DNA from: Manihot esculenta
Lineage: Eukaryota; Streptophyta; Magnoliopsida; Malpighiales; Euphorbiaceae
NCBI RefSeq assembly: GCF_001659605.2
Contig: NC_035171.2
Coordinates: 4,470,325 to 4,534,324 of the forward strand
Direction of reading: 5' to 3'
Length of the DNA stretch: 64,000 nucleotides
How positions within the stretch are numbered: position 1 is the stretch's first letter; each line of letters opens with the position of its first letter. The notes beneath the pieces are model-generated. The model was not told where the DNA came from and ran no database searches. It saw nothing but the letters and a program-made list of their open reading frames with translations. A program made the translations under genes and the position numbers. Positions 60,000-64,000 of this stretch are shown one piece after another.

Positions 60000-60715
60000 A
60001 ACGAATCGAGCTGAGCCGAGTTTTGAAGAGCTCAAGCTTGGTTCGTTAAAATTTTTTCGAGCTCGAGCCGAATTCAAGCTTTACTCATTTCGAACTCGAG
60101 CCGAGTATTAAGAAGTTCAAGCTTGGCTCGTTTAGCAAACGAGCTTAGACGAGTCGAGTTTTTATCGAGCTGAGTCGAGCTTTTATCGAGTTTAGTCTCG
60201 AATAGTTCACGAGTAGTTTAATTTATTTACATGTATAATGAGTTTTAGTTTAAAACTAATAATTTTAAAACTAAAATAATTTTAATTAAATAAGTATATC
60301 TACAAATTAGCACGTAAGCTTATAAAGATGAGTTTTTAAATCTTAATGATCCAAATATATGCAAGTTTAAAAGTGTAATTAAAGTATATAGAGTTTAATT
60401 TTAGAAAATTTAGATTTAGCTCATGAAAGTATATGCAGGGTTTGAGTTTATTTCTCTTATGATAGCAATTTCAGTTTGCTTAATGAGACTGTTCACGAGT
60501 CTATTCGCGAGCTTGCTCATGAACTCAGGAACGAGCCGAGTTCACGAGTTTTAACGAGCCGAATACTATGGAGCTCAAGTTTTGCTCGTTTACCAAACGA
60601 GCCTGAAAATTAAGCTCGAGCTTGGCTCGTTTAGAAATCAAGTCGAGCTCGGTCGAACTTTTATCGAATCGAACCTCGAATAGCTCACGAACGATTTGGT
60701 TCATTTACAACCCTA
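60000..60715. mobile_element. hAT-type MITE, copy 3
   Basis: 716 bp, opens TAGGGGTGTAAACGAATC, closes GGTTCATTTACAACCCTA. Flanks GCTCTAAT (59992-59999) and GTCCTAAT (60716-60723) match at 6 of 8 bases. The paralogous site upstream of RLCK-1 (1257-1264, GTCTTAAT) is uninterrupted. Confidence 0.87.
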
Positions 60716-61922
60716 GTCCTAATAAACAATAAACAACTTGTTATCTTTATAAGACTTTTATATTTTTATTTTTATATATTTCATAATTTTATATTGCCCA
60801 CTACACGAAATTGATTGGTAGTTAAAATCTCTCTCTCAAACATTTGGATTGGACCTCAGATATAAATTATTAATGGCACCCATGTGCCCATTAAAAAATA
60901 AATTAGGTACAGATAAACCTGATTAGCTTTACTGTAAGTTTCATTAATTTAATACTTCAATATCTATTTCTTTATTTATTATTATTTTTAAAAACCTCAT
61001 TGATGAGATGAATAGGACCTTCAAAATTTAAAAAGCATTGTTGATATTTGTCAGCCGGCTTAGATTATTATTTTTATAAACAAATTTTAACAAATAAAAA
61101 AAAACTCTTACTATTTCAAAAAAAAAAAAAAAAAAAAAAACTCTTACCAGTGCATATGGCTTCTATTTTAACCTTATGTATAATTTAACATCCCTTTTAT
61201 GCTAAAAAATAAATTGAATATAAAATATTTATAAAAAATTCAACATCAAATAAAAAACTATGAAAATATATTAAATTTAAATTAAATTTAATTCACACAA
61301 ATTTAACAATTATTTATATCAGATATCCTAAATAATATCACTAATATATTATAAAATTACTCCTTTACAGTGTGAAAATATAAAATTTCCATACTCATTT
61401 TGTAAGAAAGCCCCATTAATTATATTTTTTTATTATATATTTTAAGAAAAGCAATTAGATTGACAAGAGGTTTATGGAGTCCATCCAAATTGAATTAAGT
61501 GGATTTCATGTGATTTTTTTTTTCTGAACTAATAAAAGACCACACTGAAAAGATTTTTTTTTTTTTTTAAAAAAAACAACTCCTCGTTGAAACTTAGAAT
61601 AAAGAGAAACTCATTAATAAATTTATAATATGCATTACACAAAATGACATTAACTGGAGGCCAAAATGACATTAACTGGAGGCCACATGCTGCGAATTCT
61701 ACGCTCAACGTTATTTTTTTTATAAGAAAAAAAACAAAAAAAGGAAAACGACGGTCCTAACGCTAAAGTTACCTACTGTCTTCCTTCATCCTTCCTATAT
61801 CTAACTCTCTATCTCTGACCATTCACATTCACACCCTATAGAAACTCTATTATATATATACTCGCAACAAACTTATGGTCGTGGTTGCATAAGTCTGCAA
61901 CTTCATCGCCTCTCGCTTGGGG
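60716..61922. other. Upstream region of RLCK-3
   Basis: No gene. The part from about 61340 is paralogous to 1370-1838. A 22-bp unit (AAAATGACATTAACTGGAGG plus CC) is duplicated in tandem at 61641-61684 and single before RLCK-1. A TATA-like run lies at 61851-61860. A poly-A run lies at about 61119-61140. Confidence 0.6.
61875..61892 (+). promoter_or_regulatory. Small upstream ORF in the RLCK-3 leader
   Basis: ATG followed by four codons and TAA, ending 30 bp before the main ATG. RLCK-1 has CTCTGG instead of TTATGG here and so lacks it. It might reduce translation if the transcript starts upstream, which is not known. Confidence 0.4.
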
Positions 61923-63137
61923 ATGAATGGGGCAGATCGCCGGATGGAAACTAGAGGTATTAATTGTTTTCAGCTGAAACTGTTGTACCAAATAGTAATA
62001 GTTTCATGGAGATTTCATTTCATCTAACTAATTGAGGCATGTTGTTATTGATTGTCACTAAGCACAGATCAGAATGAATCTGGCTCATCTCCTGAGAAGA
62101 CTATTGGGCCAAAGTCATATTCATACGGTGAACTAGCAAGTGTAACTGGTCATTTCTCGCTCAATAATCTAATTGGTCGAGGTGGTTTTGGTCATGTTTT
62201 CAAGGCATTATTAGATGGTGAGATTCGTGCTATCAAGAGACTTGATTTTCCAGATGTACAGTCTGAAGGAGGTTTGGAGAGGGAGATTATGGTTGTCAAA
62301 AGCGTCAGTCACAAAAACCTTGTTGAACTAGTTGGTTACTGCATTGATGGAGCCAATAGATTGCTTATTTTAAAGTATTTTCCAAATGGGTCCTTGAGAT
62401 CTAAATTACACGGTGAGTCCCATATCCTTTCTTTTACTTTTATGTTCATATATCCAATCAATATGACATGAATAATCTTGCAAATTATAAATGGTATTGT
62501 AGGAAGTGGGGATGTTTTGGACTGGAAAACAAGAATGAAGATCGCCACAGGTTCTGCAAAAGGATTGGAATATTTACATGAACACTGTGAGTATATACTA
62601 CTACATATTTTTACTTGGCAGGATTTTAACCTTTGAGTGTGAATTTATTTATTTATTTTTGTTTATATTGATAATTTCTTTTCTCTCAAACATTTATATT
62701 TTATATTCTTTTCAGGTAAACCTAAAATTATTCATTTAGATATCAAGCCGGATAATATTCTTCTTGACGAAGATTTTGAACCCAAAGTAAGATAATTTTA
62801 TAATAAATAATCATTTTATTTATATCATGGCATATGTATAGTAGAACTTTCATCTGAAATTTTATTTTTGAATAATATTAAAATATTATGTTAACTCTTT
62901 AATGACATAATTTAATTTTTGTAATTAATTAATAAATTTGGGTTCTAATTCTTTTTTGGTTTGGCCATATATTTTTGGTTTTTTTAATAAAATTTATTGC
63001 TTATAAAAAAAAATTAATAAATCAACCTTAGTAGGTTTCTTGTCTTTTTTTTTTTTCATGATTTAATATTTTCTTAATAAACTTGATTGAAGTACGGAAA
63101 ATTGTGTAATTTACCAAATAACTTTAATTTTAAATTA

Positions 63138-63180
<43 letters not shown>

Positions 63181-64000
63181 AATAAATTTATTAATCAACT
63201 TAAATAATTTGTTTAGATAACAGATTTTGGACTTGCTCAATTTTTTACCGACGGTGCTACTCACATATCCAAATCATCAGTTATGGGAACCCATGTGTAA
63301 GATATAATTTTCTTTCTATCATTTAATTGCATTGCTATTATTTTCTATTTTTTCAATGCCATTATTATCTCCTCTTAAAATAGTTTAAAATAAAATAAAT
63401 ATTAAAATAGATAAAATAACACATAAAAAAATATAAGTACTCCTTAATTTGATAGTATTAGTAATCTTAACAAATTTTATTACAGTTATTAATAATCTTA
63501 ACAAATTTTATTGCAGTTACGAAGATCCATTTACAACAAAATTGGGAAAGTATTCTGATAAATCTGATATTTATTCTTTTGGAGTTACACTTTTAGAATT
63601 GATTACTGGAAGAAAACCTATAGACAATGGCACTGATATTGTTACTTGGGTATGACTCTGTTTGCTTTAATAAAACTATGATATAAAAATTCTATTTACC
63701 ATTTATAAAGTTTTGAATTTAGATCTCAATTGGAGTTATTTAGATTTAAATTCAATGCATTCATGATTCATTAATAAATAATTTTTTAATCAATATCTTG
63801 TAGGCAAATCCTCTAATTAAAAAGGCTTTGAAGAGAAGGTATACAAATTTTATAGATTCCAATTTACAATCCTTTGACTATGAACAAATGTATCAAATGG
63901 TTTCTTGTGTTGATTCTTGTCTAAATCAACCTCCAAGCTCTCGTCCAACAATGGAAAAGGTAAAATTTTTCACATAACTAATCTCAAAACTATATATATA
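61923..64000 (+). CDS. RLCK-3: receptor-like cytoplasmic kinase, 3' end outside window
   Basis: Close paralog of RLCK-1. Exons: 61923-61956, 62068-62412, 62503-62586, 62716-62786, 63217-63296, 63517-63649, 63804-63959; the last exon lies beyond the window. The frame is open throughout. The start is the ATG of [11 protein letters not shown]; the earlier ATG used in RLCK-1 is lost here, so the protein is six residues shorter at the N-terminus. Motifs: glycine loop [13 protein letters not shown] lysine, HLDIKPDN (Leu for the HRD Arg), DFG, and DPF in place of APE. Intron 5 lacks the SINE of RLCK-1 but carries a duplicated acceptor segment (63466-63516). It is a predicted cytoplasmic Ser/Thr kinase of the PERK-like group, with uncertain activity. 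Confidence 0.85.
63139..63176. repeat. (TA)n microsatellite in intron 4 of RLCK-3
   Basis: About 38 bp of alternating TA; the corresponding intron of RLCK-1 has a shorter run near 2840-2851. Confidence 0.8.

Overview
This is plant nuclear DNA, almost certainly from a eudicot. It is AT-rich, has short GT-AG introns, and carries plant receptor-like kinase genes, Tekay/Del-type chromovirus LTR retrotransposons, Ty1/copia remnants, a LINE with a plant-type RNase H tail, TRIMs, tRNA-derived SINEs and hAT-type MITEs. I cannot name the species from the sequence alone.

Genes. The host genes are a decayed tandem cluster of receptor-like cytoplasmic kinases (RLCKs, similar to PERK-type kinase domains, with no membrane segment). 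Each has eight exons with the same intron phases: RLCK-1 (1839-3925, complete, 342 aa), RLCK-2 (39466-42008, complete, 356 aa) and RLCK-3 (61923 to the window edge, last exon outside). Two relics remain: 36225-37302, which lacks the catalytic exons 4-6, and 45564-45760, a worn exon 2. All three intact-frame genes depart from the kinase consensus. RLCK-1 and RLCK-3 have HLD for HRD and have lost the APE glutamate. RLCK-2 has NFG for DFG and an altered glycine loop.

Retrotransposon nest. From about 4.3 to 34.2 kb lies a four-level nest. A Ty1/copia remnant (minus strand) is split by chromovirus A (5786-33057, minus). The 5' LTR of A is split by chromovirus B (14742-32362, minus). The pol of B is split by chromovirus C (17064-25233, plus). 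Target-site duplications, PBS, PPT and LTR coordinates fit this order. C is the youngest. None encodes an intact polyprotein: A has two amber codons, B two frameshifts plus a stop, and C one amber codon that falls on the integrase catalytic glutamate.

Rest of the window. A second copia copy at 46.8-48.7 kb and its flanking spacer duplicate the first copia locus and preserve the empty site of A. TRIMs lie at 42.9-43.4 and 50.5-51.3 kb. A 5'-truncated LINE with a 14-bp TSD lies at 54451-59169 and contains a hAT-type MITE. Three copies of another hAT-type MITE (261-960, 52436-53173, 60000-60715) and about six SINEs are scattered in the AT-rich spacers. The sequence around RLCK-1 and RLCK-3 is paralogous, so it shows directly one MITE insertion and one intronic SINE insertion against an empty site.

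I found no wholly new kind of system. The most interesting material is the set of catalytically unusual RLCK paralogs, the well-dated nest, and the GCC-rich inverted-repeat clusters in the LTRs.
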